Source of the DNA: Myxococcales bacterium
GTDB lineage: Bacteria > Myxococcota_A > Polyangia > Polyangiales > Houyiibacteriaceae
NCBI GenBank assembly: GCA_024640845.1
Contig: JAHEEE010000031.1
Coordinates: 1 to 44,915, forward strand
DNA: 44,915 nt
Direction of reading: 5' to 3'
The notes under the pieces are model-generated. The model was given only the letters and a program-made list of their open reading frames with translations. It made no database searches and had not been told where the DNA came from. Shown one piece after another: positions 8,605-16,898 of this stretch (position 1 is its first letter; every line of letters starts with the position of its first letter). Both the position numbers and the translations under genes were made by a program.

Positions 8605-8928
8605 TCAGGTTGCGAAGCTCGAGCCGCAGCCGCAGGTCTGCTTGGCCTGCGGGTTTACGAACTTGAACCCTGCACCCTGCAGGCCCTCGACGTAGTCGAT
8701 CTCGGTGCCGTCGAGGTACTGGGCGCTCATCATGTCCACATAGATGGGAATCCCGTGCGACTCGAAGGTCTGGTCGAGGTCCGTCGTCTCGTCCTCAAAG
8801 AACAAATCATACGAAAAGCCGGCACATCCGCCGCCAATCACCCGTACGCGGAGGCCTTGGCCTACGAGGCCCTCGGAATCCCGGATCTCTTTGACTTTTT
8901 CAGCGGCGCGGTCGGTCAGATTCAGCAT
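8605..8928 (-). CDS. IscA/ErpA-family iron-sulfur cluster carrier
   Basis: A 107-residue A-type carrier (HesB/IscA/SufA/ErpA fold). The three conserved cluster-binding cysteines are present: Cys35 in GGGCAGFSY and Cys99/Cys101 in TCGCGSSF near the C-terminus. It would receive Fe-S clusters from a scaffold and pass them to apo-enzymes. The reading frame remains open to 9072, but the ATG at 8928 has a strong AAGGAGC three bases upstream and begins at the family's usual N-terminus (MLNLTDRAAEKVKEI); the longer version has a low-complexity leader that overlaps ygfZ. It follows ygfZ by 67 bp on the same strand, a meaningful pairing because YgfZ also serves Fe-S enzymes. I cannot separate ErpA from IscA or SufA on sequence alone. 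Confidence 0.9.
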   Translation of the reverse strand: MLNLTDRAAEKVKEIRDSEGLVGQGLRVRVIGGGCAGFSYDLFFEDETTDLDQTFESHGIPIYVDMMSAQYLDGTEIDYVEGLQGAGFKFVNPQAKQTCGCGSSFAT

Positions 8929-8995
8929 GTTGCTCCTTGCCCCGCGAGTATAAGGTCGCTCGTCGGCACGCGCCACCGGTTGAGGTTCCCTATCG

Positions 8996-9919
8996 TCACC
9001 CTGGCTCCCTTCCCACCCCCGGCCCTTCGGCGACGGGACCCTTTGGACGGGCGGATTTGCCGCGGATTTCAAACCCTTCGCGCTCGGTCTCGTGACCGCG
9101 CTTGAGGAAGCCGAGCGCCTGGATAGCGCCGTCGGCGGCGACCGCGGAGGTCACCCGGCCCACTTCGGCGCCGGCGAGGACAATGGGCGTCTCCGGGCCC
9201 GGGGGGTCGGCGTCATCGATTTCCCAGCGCCAGAGCACCTTCGGGGCTTTCCCTCGGTTCTGCAGCATCACCACGGTTTCCTGCCCCACGTAGCAACCCT
9301 TGTTGAACGACACGGCAATTGCGGTCAGCCCGGTTTCCTGCGGATAGGTCCAATCGCCAAAGTCGACACCGAACAACGGACGACCACGGACGACGTGCGC
9401 ATGCCGCCAGGCCAGCGCGCCCAGGGATCCGCCCCCGGCGTCGATTGCTCGTTTCGAAGAGCGCTCGAGCTCGGCCTCGAGATCGGCTTCCTCGACGAGC
9501 CAGGTGCGCCCGCCTGTCCCGAGACGATTGGACGGCCAGCCTCCGCTCGCAATCTCGTCGCTCTTCGGCCCCTGAGCGGTCAGGATGCGCCAAGTTGGAC
9601 GACGCTCGAGGTCGACGTCTTCCATGATGATGTAACGGTCGAGGCGTTCCATCAGTGCGTCGACCGCCCCGCCTGGGACCTCGAGCCAGATGCCCCCGTC
9701 GTGAAAATATGCCCACACGTCGGCCATGATGCGGCCCTTCAAGCTCAGGATGAAGCCGTACACCGAAGCGCCGGGCCTCGCGCCTTCACATTGGTTCGTG
9801 ATCTGTCCTTGAAGCCATTCATGGGCGTCGTCTCCGCTGATCGCGATCACGCTACGGTCGGCGAGGGCAAGGACGCCCACGGAGTTTCGAAGCCAATCGA
9901 GCTCGCGCGGATGTAACAT
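8996..9919 (-). CDS. ygfZ: YgfZ/GcvT-domain folate-binding protein
   Basis: A 307-residue protein with the GcvT-like fold and the YgfZ signature K-G-C-Y-x-G-Q-E at residues 207-214 (KGCYVGQETV). In E. coli YgfZ binds tetrahydrofolate and is needed for the activity of certain Fe-S enzymes, including MiaB, with the motif cysteine essential. It is slightly shorter than E. coli YgfZ and ends in a charged tail. The start is ATG at 9919 (MLHPRELDWL). The IscA-type carrier is the next gene downstream, and miaB occurs elsewhere in this window. The birA stop is 44 bp upstream, so nadC-birA-ygfZ-iscA may form one transcript, though the gap leaves room for a promoter. Confidence 0.88.
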   Translation of the reverse strand: MLHPRELDWLRNSVGVLALADRSVIAISGDDAHEWLQGQITNQCEGARPGASVYGFILSLKGRIMADVWAYFHDGGIWLEVPGGAVDALMERLDRYIIMEDVDLERRPTWRILTAQGPKSDEIASGGWPSNRLGTGGRTWLVEEADLEAELERSSKRAIDAGGGSLGALAWRHAHVVRGRPLFGVDFGDWTYPQETGLTAIAVSFNKGCYVGQETVVMLQNRGKAPKVLWRWEIDDADPPGPETPIVLAGAEVGRVTSAVAADGAIQALGFLKRGHETEREGFEIRGKSARPKGPVAEGPGVGREPG

Positions 9920-9963
9920 GGCTCAGTTCTGGCGCCGCGGTCTTCGGCTTGCAAGCACAGAGC

Positions 9964-10746
9964 TCATTCCGTGGCAGGCTGTATGCGCGCGGCGTGCAGC
10001 GATAGGACGCCCGCGTCCGTGCGAACGAGAGCCGCCCCTCGCTCATCGATCCCTTCGAAAACGCCGTGGCCGTCTTCCCAGCGCACTCGCTCTCCCACCA
10101 GCGAGAGGTGCGGTCGAAGCGCATTCACCAAGGTAGGCGCCCCATCTCTAACGAAGCGCTTCACCCAACGCTCGATGTGCTCGAGCAGGGTCGCGAGCAC
10201 CTCGCTACGGTCGAGGGGTGCGTCTTCCCCACGCTCCAACTTCAGCGAAGTCGCGATGCCTTGAAGCTCGCTGGGCCACCGCGTTCGGTTCACATTGAGA
10301 CCGACGCCGATGATCGCCGCTTCGATCTTCGCGCCGAGCATCCGGCTCTCGACGAGTATGCCAGCGCACTTGCGCCGCCCGATCCAAATGTCGTTCGGCC
10401 ACTTCACCTCGACGCGCCGGTTGGGGAGATATCCGGCAACGGCATCGCGCACGCCCAACCCGGTCGCGAGGGTCACCAACGCGGTGGAGCTCGGTTCTAC
10501 ATCGGGTCGCGCGACGATGGACAGATAGAGGTCGGAACCGGGTGGAGACACCCATGCGCGCCCATGTGCCCCGCGCCCATGCGCTTGCCGGTCGGCGACG
10601 ACGACGTGGCCGTCGGGCGCGCCAGAGCGGGCAGCGCTAGACGCGTCGTCCATGGTCGAGGCCGTGCTCTCGAGCACCGTCATCGAACGGCCCCACTCTC
10701 CGGTGATTAGCGTCTGCAGCCGTGCGGGATCGAGATCGTCGGTCAC
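9964..10746 (-). CDS. birA: Biotin--[acetyl-CoA-carboxylase] ligase
   Basis: A 260-residue biotin protein ligase that activates biotin with ATP and attaches it to the carboxyl-carrier lysine of biotin-dependent carboxylases. Diagnostic motifs are GRGAHGR (57-63; the GRGxxGR adenylate loop), KWPNDIW (from 115) and the small C-terminal SH3-like domain. The N-terminal winged helix of E. coli BirA is absent, so this is a monofunctional ligase and not the biotin-operon repressor. The start is GTG at 10746, only 3 bp after the nadC stop, which indicates translational coupling in one operon with nadC. I saw no biotin synthesis genes nearby. Confidence 0.92.
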   Translation of the reverse strand: MTDDLDPARLQTLITGEWGRSMTVLESTASTMDDASSAARSGAPDGHVVVADRQAHGRGAHGRAWVSPPGSDLYLSIVARPDVEPSSTALVTLATGLGVRDAVAGYLPNRRVEVKWPNDIWIGRRKCAGILVESRMLGAKIEAAIIGVGLNVNRTRWPSELQGIATSLKLERGEDAPLDRSEVLATLLEHIERWVKRFVRDGAPTLVNALRPHLSLVGERVRWEDGHGVFEGIDERGAALVRTDAGVLSLHAARIQPATE

Positions 10747-10749
10747 GCG

Positions 10750-11598
10750 TCAACGCCAATCGAGGCCGAGGTCGCACGCCGGCGCGGAGTGAGTTAGTGC
10801 GCCGACGCTGATCACGTCGACGCCCAGCTTGCCGAGCACGGCGACGCGCTCGAGAGTGATGCCGCCGGACGCTTCCACTAAGGCGCGACTACCCACGGTG
10901 GCGAGCGCGCGCTCGACCGCCTCGTCGTCGAAGTTGTCGAGCATGATGATGTCTGCGCCGGCGGCGAGCGCCTCTTCGAGCTGGTCGTGCGTGTCGACCT
11001 CGCACTCGATGCGGCAGGTGTGAGGCGCGTATGCCTTGGCTCGTTCGATGGCCTGACGACATCCACCGGCCGCGGCGATGTGGTTGTCCTTGATGAGAAC
11101 CGCCGCGCCGAGATCCTCGCGATGGTTGAATCCGCCACCGCAACGAACCGCATAGCGCTCGAACGCGCGGAGGCCCGGCGTGGTCTTGCGCGTGTCCGCG
11201 ATGCGGGTCGCTGATCCGTCGGGGAGGGCATCGACGAAGCGACGCGTCATGGTCGCAACTCCCGTCAGCCGCTGCATGAAGTTCAGCGCCACCCGCTCGC
11301 CGAGCAAGATCGAAGCCGCGGGCCCCGTCAACGTTGCGATCGGCCCTCCAGTCTCGATGGTATCTCCGTCGACCGCTAGCGGATCGACGTCCACCAAGGG
11401 GTCCACCTGCCGGTAAACCTCTTCGAGCACCGGTAGCCCAGACAGCACGATCCTCTCGCGCGTACTCAGTGTTGCTTCCCCCATGGCCGTGGGCGAGACG
11501 CAGGCTTCCGTCGTGATGTCACCGCGGTCGATGTCTTCCGCGAGCGCGCGACGAACCGTGGCTTCGAGAATCGTCGGCGCTGGCGGTGCGGGCTGCAT
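10750..11598 (-). CDS. nadC: Nicotinate-nucleotide pyrophosphorylase (carboxylating)
   Basis: A 282-residue quinolinate phosphoribosyltransferase of de novo NAD synthesis: quinolinate + PRPP -> nicotinate mononucleotide + CO2 + PPi. The sequence shows DTRKTTPGLRAFERYAV followed by GGGFNHR (about 133-157), the quinolinate- and PRPP-binding segment. It ends with the alpha/beta-barrel motifs EASGGI and VISVGALTHS. Length is normal for the family. The start is ATG at 11598. It is the first gene of a tight pair with birA, and the CPBP protease gene ends 7 bp upstream of its start on the same strand, so the protease is probably part of the same operon. nadA and nadB are not in the window. Confidence 0.94.
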   Translation of the reverse strand: MQPAPPAPTILEATVRRALAEDIDRGDITTEACVSPTAMGEATLSTRERIVLSGLPVLEEVYRQVDPLVDVDPLAVDGDTIETGGPIATLTGPAASILLGERVALNFMQRLTGVATMTRRFVDALPDGSATRIADTRKTTPGLRAFERYAVRCGGGFNHREDLGAAVLIKDNHIAAAGGCRQAIERAKAYAPHTCRIECEVDTHDQLEEALAAGADIIMLDNFDDEAVERALATVGSRALVEASGGITLERVAVLGKLGVDVISVGALTHSAPACDLGLDWR

Positions 11599-11605
11599 GT
11601 CGGAG

Positions 11606-12346
11606 TTATAGCCAACTCCGAGCCAGAATCTCGGAATAAAGGTTGCTCATGGCGTGGAGGGCGATCGCCGCGCCGACGCCTCCGCGCCACGCTCGCACCC
11701 AACCGAAAAGCAAGCCCGGAAAAAAGACTGCCAGCCGAGCCGGGTGGGGCTGGACGAGAAAATGGACGAGGGCAAACATGGCGGCCTGCAGAAACCACGC
11801 GGCCGGTGCGACCTCGATGCCAAGCACGCGCACGCGCATCTCGCTGAGGTCGGTCAACGCCGTCTGAACGTATCCACGAAAGAACGCCTCTTCGGGGAGC
11901 GCAACAACGACCAGCTGAGCGAGCACGAGGTTGAGCAGGTTCGGTGGCAGCGAAAGCTCAAAAGATCGACTCGGCTCCCACCACCAGAGGTACCCAGCCG
12001 CGTACAGCGGAAACACGACTGCACTGACGACGGCGGCGACGACGAGCTCCTTGAGAGCAGACGGAACGGCCCCGACCACCGCGCGCCCGAGCTCGAACAA
12101 GCCGAGCGGTCCGGCAGGACGCTCGTCGTCCGAAGGAGTGAGAAGCCCTCCGAGTGCAACGCCGTAGTGCACGGGATCGTGCCGCGTCAGTCGAATCGCC
12201 GTGAGCAGAAAGAGCGCAGCCACCACGAGGGGCACATACTGTTGGACGCCGCCGACACGTTCGAGTCGTGTCACACCAAACACAGCGACACATACGAGGG
12301 TGTACACCCACAGGATCTGTCGCAGCGATGCGTGCGCATGATGCAT
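11606..12346 (-). CDS. CPBP-family intramembrane metalloprotease, MrtC-like
   Basis: A 246-residue polytopic membrane protein of the CAAX-protease/bacteriocin-processing (CPBP, Abi) family. It has the catalytic motif EEAFFRGY, the second motif FALVHF, and FFPGLLFGW followed by ALHAMSNL. Glutamate and histidines in these motifs form the active site inside the membrane. The phrase order resembles my memory of the myxobacterial MrtC-type proteases linked to MYXO-CTERM sorting; that subfamily call is an inference needing a profile search. The ATG at 12346 is preferred over TTG at 12382, which would add a non-hydrophobic Cys-rich leader and overlap the dnaG promoter. It is divergent from dnaG (about 100 bp between starts) and 7 bp upstream of nadC. 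Confidence 0.78.
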   Translation of the reverse strand: MHHAHASLRQILWVYTLVCVAVFGVTRLERVGGVQQYVPLVVAALFLLTAIRLTRHDPVHYGVALGGLLTPSDDERPAGPLGLFELGRAVVGAVPSALKELVVAAVVSAVVFPLYAAGYLWWWEPSRSFELSLPPNLLNLVLAQLVVVALPEEAFFRGYVQTALTDLSEMRVRVLGIEVAPAAWFLQAAMFALVHFLVQPHPARLAVFFPGLLFGWVRAWRGGVGAAIALHAMSNLYSEILARSWL

Positions 12347-12375
12347 CGCGCCACAACTACAGCGACCTGTAGCGC

Positions 12376-12403
12376 TTGCCAAGAACCAGGCGAAGCCTAC
12401 ACT
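12376..12403 (+). promoter_or_regulatory. Candidate sigma70 promoter for dnaG-rpoD
   Basis: TTGCCA (12376-12381) and TACACT (12398-12403) are separated by 16 bp and lie about 45 bp before the dnaG GTG. The hexamers match the -35/-10 consensus at four positions each. This is a by-eye call, and other sigma factors could be used. Confidence 0.4.
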
Positions 12404-12447
12404 CCCCAGCGCTTCGAAGGACAGGCGAGTATGGGCGAGACGCGGCG

Positions 12448-14280
12448 GTGATTTCCGAAGACAAGATTGCTGAGATCCGCGAGCGCGCCCCCATCGCAGA
12501 CGTGATCGGAAACTACGTCGCGCTCAAGAAGTCCGGAAACAGCCTGAAGGGCCTGTGTCCCTTCCACAACGAGAAGACGCCTTCCTTCTACGTGCACCCG
12601 AACCGCGGCTTCTATCATTGTTTCGGCTGCAAGGCGTCGGGCGACATCTTTTCGTTCTTGATGCACGTGGAGGGCAAGACCTTTCCCGAAGTGGCGCGGG
12701 ACCTCGCAGAACAGACGGGGGTCCAGCTTCCCGTGTATGACCCCCAACGCGAGGCGGAGTTTCAGCGCAACAAGAAGCAGACCGAGCGTTTCTCGTCGGT
12801 CATGGAAAAGGCGACGGAGTACTATTCTGCGCAGCTACACGAACATCCGGATGGTGGCATCGCACGCGCTGAGTACGCTGACCGCGGCATCTCTGAAGAG
12901 TGGGCTCGGAAGTTCCGGCTCGGCTACGCGCCGCACGGATGGGACTCGCTCGCTCGGTTTCTCGAGCGCGCAGGCGTGTCGCCCTCGGACGCGGAAGCGG
13001 TTGGCCTGATCGCGCCACGCCGTTCGGGGCGCGGGCACTACGATCGCTTCCGCCATCGATTGATGTTTCCCGTGACGGACGTGCACGGCCGCGTAGTCGC
13101 TTTCAGCGGTCGCGCGCTCGAACCTGCTCCCTCGATGGAGGAACAAAAAGAGCCGCCCGCGAAGTATCTCAACAGCCCCGAGAACCCGCTCTATCACAAG
13201 GGTGAGATTCTCTACGGTTTACACGAGGGCCGGGTCGAGATTCGGCGCGAAGATCACGCCGTCTTGTGCGAGGGCAATTTCGATTTGGTCGCGCTTCACC
13301 AGGCGGGGTTCGAGAACGCGTTGGCGCCGATGGGCACTGCCTTCACCGAGGCGCACGCGAAGTTGATCAAACGCTTCGCGCAGAAGGTCACGTTCTTGTT
13401 CGACGGCGACATGGCCGGCCGCAAAGCGGTGCGTGAGGCGTATGCTGTCGTCACCAAGGCAGGGTTGTCCGCGCATGTCGTGAACCTGCCGCAGGGCGCC
13501 GATCCCGATAGCTTCTTGAGAGCGGAGGGCGCGCAATCACTGCGTACACGAATCGTTAGCGCGCCCACTATAATCGAACATTTAATCGATGACGCTGCGG
13601 GCAATGTGGAACCGAACCCGCGTGCGAAAGCCGACGCGATCGCAAAACTTGGTCCGATTCTTGCCGAAGTCGAAAGCCCGATCGAGCGTGGACTCTACGT
13701 CGAACGCGTTGCGCGCAAATTCGGCGTTGCAGACCTGAGTTTGGTGAAGCGCGAGCTTCGTCGTGGTCTCGGTCGCGGCAAGGAGCGAGCGCCTGTTCGG
13801 CGTGACGCAGTGCGCCAGGATATTGCACCGCCAGTGTCGGAGTTACAGTCGAAGTTGATTTCGGTCCTGATCGATCAGCCGACCTTAGTCGATCATCAAG
13901 GCGTGCATAAACTGCCGCAGCTTTTGACGAACCCTGATCTTCGCGCCATCTTTGACGTCATCTTGCGGATGGTGGATAGGCAGGGAGTGCTCGACGTCGC
14001 GGCTTTGCTCGACGAGGTGAACGATAATCGACTCAGGCCGTGGCTGGAAGCGAAGTTGGCGGTGCAACAACACAGCCTGGAAGAGGCGCGTCAAATTCTC
14101 GACGACGGTTTGCCACTTCTCGAACGCAAGAACATCGAACAAGAATTGCCCCGTTTGCAACAGCGCATCGTCGAAGCGCGTCGAGTCGGCGATGACGCGT
14201 TGGCAGCAGGGCTTACCCGCGAGTTCGTGGAGCTGACACGCAGCGCCCACAAGCTCAAAGCGAACGCGAAGCAGAGGTAA
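12448..14280 (+). CDS. dnaG: DNA primase
   Basis: A 610-residue primase that makes RNA primers at the replication fork. The N-terminal CHC2 zinc finger has C37, H40, C58 and C61 (CPFH ... HCFGC). The catalytic core follows, with the Toprim motifs [13 protein letters not shown] and FDGDMAG. The C-terminal third, less conserved and helix-rich, is the expected DnaB-helicase interaction domain. The GTG at 12448 gives the normal family N-terminus ([16 protein letters not shown]); the 24 residues upstream in frame look non-coding. It is the first gene of the macromolecular-synthesis pair with rpoD, whose ATG lies two bases past the stop. rpsU, which precedes dnaG in E. coli, is absent here. Confidence 0.95.
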   Translation: MISEDKIAEIRERAPIADVIGNYVALKKSGNSLKGLCPFHNEKTPSFYVHPNRGFYHCFGCKASGDIFSFLMHVEGKTFPEVARDLAEQTGVQLPVYDPQREAEFQRNKKQTERFSSVMEKATEYYSAQLHEHPDGGIARAEYADRGISEEWARKFRLGYAPHGWDSLARFLERAGVSPSDAEAVGLIAPRRSGRGHYDRFRHRLMFPVTDVHGRVVAFSGRALEPAPSMEEQKEPPAKYLNSPENPLYHKGEILYGLHEGRVEIRREDHAVLCEGNFDLVALHQAGFENALAPMGTAFTEAHAKLIKRFAQKVTFLFDGDMAGRKAVREAYAVVTKAGLSAHVVNLPQGADPDSFLRAEGAQSLRTRIVSAPTIIEHLIDDAAGNVEPNPRAKADAIAKLGPILAEVESPIERGLYVERVARKFGVADLSLVKRELRRGLGRGKERAPVRRDAVRQDIAPPVSELQSKLISVLIDQPTLVDHQGVHKLPQLLTNPDLRAIFDVILRMVDRQGVLDVAALLDEVNDNRLRPWLEAKLAVQQHSLEEARQILDDGLPLLERKNIEQELPRLQQRIVEARRVGDDALAAGLTREFVELTRSAHKLKANAKQR

Positions 14281-14282
14281 AG

Positions 14283-16133
14283 ATGGCTGGCAAGAGCTCA
14301 GTAAGTAGCGGGGGATCAACGGAATCCAAGTTCAAGTCCGAACCGGTGTCGCGTGTCGTTCCCAAGCTCAAGGGCCGGGAGCGCAAAGAGGTGCAGGTCC
14401 TCCTAGAGCGCGGCCGCGCTCAAGGTCATCTGACTTACGACGAGCTCAACGAAGCCTTACCGCCGGACATGGTGACTTCCGATCAGATCGACGATCTCAT
14501 GGTGTGGCTCAAGAGCGAAGACATCGACGTCGTCGACGGTGCGCCGGAAGGTCAGAGTCGCACGAGTGAAGTCCCGGTGGCAGCGACGCGTAGCTCGACG
14601 CGCCGCCCCTCGACGATTCCTGCACCGGCCGACGACGGGTATGCGCAGAAGTCGAACGACCCGGTGCGCATGTACCTCCGCAAGATGGGCTCCGTATCGC
14701 TTCTCACGCGCGAGGGCGAGGTAGAGATCGCGAAGCGCATCGAAGAAGGCGAAGACAAGATTTTCAACGTGATTCTGAACTCCCGCGTGGGCGTCGCGGA
14801 GATTCTGGAAATCGGCGAAAGGCTTCGAAAAGGCAAGCTCCGCATCAAAGACGTCGTCCGAGATCTGGACAAGGAAGAAGAGGTCGACTTCGAGGCGGCC
14901 AAGGTTCGCGCGCTGAAGCTCTTTGACAAGGTCAAGCGCATCGAGTCTTCCATGTCGAAGGTGCAAACCGAGCTCGAGACGAAGCGCCGCGTCTCCGAGC
15001 GAAGCAAGAAGCAGTACAACGCCCAGATCGACAAGCACGTGGACGAGCGGATTGCGCTTCTGAGAGAGCTCAACCTCACCAAGAAGCAGATCGACCGGGT
15101 CGTCTCCCGGATCAAGGGCTACATTCGGCGTGTCGAGCGAGCCGAGCGCGAGATGAACGAGGCGGAGGCGCGCGTCGGAGGCTTGAAGTTCAAAGACATG
15201 AAGCGCGTCGTTCGCGACATGCAGGAGAGCAAGTCCGTCGAGAAACGCGTTCTTCGCAAGTACGGCTCGGAGGAGCAGATCCTCTTGTCCGAGGAGCACA
15301 TTCGCGATGCGCAGAAAGCCATCGTCGATGTCGAAGATGACATGGGGCAACCCATCGACAAACTGCGCGAGACGTATCGCGCACTTGCTGAGGGCGAACG
15401 GCAGACCGAGCGTGCCAAGGCCGAGCTCGTCGAAGCCAACCTTCGGCTCGTCGTTTCCATTGCGAAAAAATACACGAACCGTGGTTTGCAGTTCCTCGAT
15501 CTCATTCAGGAAGGCAACATCGGTTTGATGAAGGCGGTCGATAAATTCGAGTACCGCCGGGGCTACAAGTTCTCGACTTACGCAACGTGGTGGATCCGTC
15601 AGGCGATCACCCGAGCGATCGCCGATCAGGCCCGCACGATCCGAATTCCGGTCCACATGATCGAAACGATCAACAAGCTCATCCGCACCTCGCGATATCT
15701 CGTACAGGAGCTCGGCCGCGAGCCGGACCCCGAAGAGATCGCCGAGCGGATGGAGATGCCGCTCGAGAAGGTCCGCAAGGTTCTCAAGATCGCCAAGGAG
15801 CCGATCAGCCTGGAGACACCGATTGGCGAAGAGGAAGACAGCCATCTCGGTGACTTCATCGAGGACAAGAACGCGGTGTCGCCCGTGGAAGCCGTCATTG
15901 GCGGCAACCTGGAGGATCAAACACGACGCGTGCTCAAGACGCTGACGCCGCGCGAGGAGAAGGTCCTCCGCATGCGTTTTGGCATCGGCGAGAAGAGCGA
16001 CCACACCCTCGAAGAGGTCGGCCAAGACTTCGAAGTGACCCGCGAGCGCATTCGCCAGATCGAGGCAAAGGCGCTGCGAAAGCTGAGGCATCCGAGCCGC
16101 AGCAAGCAATTGCGCTCGTTCATGGATAACTAA
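14283..16133 (+). CDS. rpoD: Primary sigma factor RpoD (sigma-70)
   Basis: A 616-residue housekeeping sigma factor. Region 1.1 is present (residues about 40-85: [20 protein letters not shown]), followed by a low-complexity Ser/Thr/Arg linker and region 1.2 ([11 protein letters not shown]). A long charged, coiled-coil non-conserved region spans about 160-370. Regions 2.1-2.4 follow ([25 protein letters not shown] near 430), then region 3, and region 4.2 near 575 ([19 protein letters not shown]). Length and architecture fit RpoD. Its ATG is two bases after the dnaG stop, so the two are co-transcribed and probably translationally coupled. Downstream is a large imperfect palindrome instead of a simple terminator. 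A 550-codon open frame on the opposite strand is only a GC-bias shadow. Confidence 0.97.
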   Translation: MAGKSSVSSGGSTESKFKSEPVSRVVPKLKGRERKEVQVLLERGRAQGHLTYDELNEALPPDMVTSDQIDDLMVWLKSEDIDVVDGAPEGQSRTSEVPVAATRSSTRRPSTIPAPADDGYAQKSNDPVRMYLRKMGSVSLLTREGEVEIAKRIEEGEDKIFNVILNSRVGVAEILEIGERLRKGKLRIKDVVRDLDKEEEVDFEAAKVRALKLFDKVKRIESSMSKVQTELETKRRVSERSKKQYNAQIDKHVDERIALLRELNLTKKQIDRVVSRIKGYIRRVERAEREMNEAEARVGGLKFKDMKRVVRDMQESKSVEKRVLRKYGSEEQILLSEEHIRDAQKAIVDVEDDMGQPIDKLRETYRALAEGERQTERAKAELVEANLRLVVSIAKKYTNRGLQFLDLIQEGNIGLMKAVDKFEYRRGYKFSTYATWWIRQAITRAIADQARTIRIPVHMIETINKLIRTSRYLVQELGREPDPEEIAERMEMPLEKVRKVLKIAKEPISLETPIGEEEDSHLGDFIEDKNAVSPVEAVIGGNLEDQTRRVLKTLTPREEKVLRMRFGIGEKSDHTLEEVGQDFEVTRERIRQIEAKALRKLRHPSRSKQLRSFMDN

Positions 16134-16136
16134 AGG

Positions 16137-16313
16137 GCCAGGAGTGGCCGGCAGCCTTCGACCGCGACAGCCGATCTGCGCACGCTCAGCCGACGTGCTC
16201 CCTCCGTCATCCTCGACGTAGCGCTGCTACGCCTCCGGTGACTCCAGTCCGCGCCTTCGACTGGTCGCACGCACCTCGACTGTCGCCGTTCGAAGTTGCC
16301 GGCGACTCCTGGC
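16137..16313. repeat. About 177-bp imperfect inverted repeat after rpoD
   Basis: The arms GCCAGGAGT (16137-16145) and ACTCCTGGC (16305-16313) match perfectly, and the next 29 positions inward match at about 22. Pairing continues with gaps to a central hairpin, CGTAGC-GCT-GCTACG, at about 16217-16231. The whole element is symmetrical around position 16225 and begins four bases past the rpoD stop. It could fold into one long RNA cruciform (mRNA 3' end protection or termination) or be a MITE/REP-like repeat. No transposase is visible and no target-site duplication is obvious. Confidence 0.6.
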
Positions 16314-16699
16314 TCTGACACGTCGATTCGCCGAGGCTGACGTCAGTGTTTGCGCGGTAGCGCGAGCCGGAACGGCGAAGCCCGGCGCGAAGCGCCGCCA
16401 AGGCAGAGCGAAGCGAGTGCCGCGGAGGGAGGATTACGTGGTGGGGGTGGGCGGGTCGGATGCAACTAAACCTCCCGACGCCACTTGGGATCCGCGGATG
16501 TGCGTCGCGACCGATTCTCCGAGCCGTCAATCGCCATCCCCGGCCACCTTTGCAGGCCGCCCGTCCCGTGAAACCCCGTGTCGTGTTTTTCCGAGACCCG
16601 TGTGCACCTCGACGCCCGGGCGTCCCGCGCATGGCTTCGAACCGCGGCTCAGTACGATTCGTTCGCCTTCGCTGGTTGTTCACGCTAGAAGACTCTTGA
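16314..16699. other. Gene-free stretch between the rpoD palindrome and the tRNA
   Basis: I find no convincing gene; the short open frames are Arg/Pro/Ser-rich and lack start signals. The stretch includes a small perfect hairpin (CGGCGC-GAA-GCGCCG, about 16383-16397), a run of GCGAAGC-like words around 16375-16425, and the first copy of a 23-bp repeat (16500-16522) that recurs at 17644. The tRNA promoter must lie near its right end, but I see only a weak candidate (TAGAAG at 16686). Confidence 0.5.
16500..16522 (+). repeat. 23-bp dispersed repeat, copy 1
   Basis: GTGCGTCGCGACCGATTCTC and the next three bases recur at 17644-17666 with one difference (C to T at the fourth base). Both copies are intergenic and in the same orientation. 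Confidence 0.7.
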
Positions 16700-16773
16700 G
16701 GGCCCATAGCTCAATTGGTTAGAGCCCCCGGCTCATAACCGGGTTGTTCCTGGTTCGAGTCCAGGTGGGCCTA
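16700..16773 (+). tRNA. tRNA with CAU anticodon, probably tRNA-Ile2 (lysidine type)
   Basis: A 74-nt cloverleaf. The acceptor GGGCCCA pairs with TGGGCCT (G1-U72 wobble), the D stem is GCTC/GAGC, the anticodon stem is CCCGG/CCGGG with loop CTCATAA (anticodon CAT at 16734-16736), and the T stem is CCTGG/CCAGG. The discriminator is A73. CCA is not encoded (CTA follows), so it must be added. CAU could mean initiator Met, elongator Met or Ile2. It lacks the three consecutive G-C anticodon pairs arranged as in initiator tRNA and the 1-72 C-A mismatch, and it has C4-G69 and C5-G68, which are TilS determinants in E. coli Ile2. tilS is encoded at 25324. Ile2 is therefore favoured, but elongator Met is not excluded. 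Confidence 0.85.
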
Positions 16774-16898
16774 CTAGTTTTCTCCCACCCGACGCTCAGG
16801 ATGCCTTCGCGCGTTTTCCTTTTGAAAACCGTTCTCTTGCGTCAGCCAACCAGGCACGCTACAGCCCCGCCAGCTTTGGCTGACGACGGAGGAGATCC

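Noticed and set aside
12376-12447. In-frame 24-codon extension of dnaG upstream of GTG 12448
   Set aside because: The family N-terminus begins at the GTG and the extension covers the likely promoter.
14457-16109. 550-codon open frame antisense to rpoD
   Set aside because: It mirrors the codon bias of rpoD, has no family features and no ribosome-binding site; long antisense frames are expected in GC-rich genes.
16417-16722. Short open frames between rpoD and the tRNA
   Set aside because: Arg/Pro/Ser-rich, no ribosome-binding site, and they run into the tRNA.
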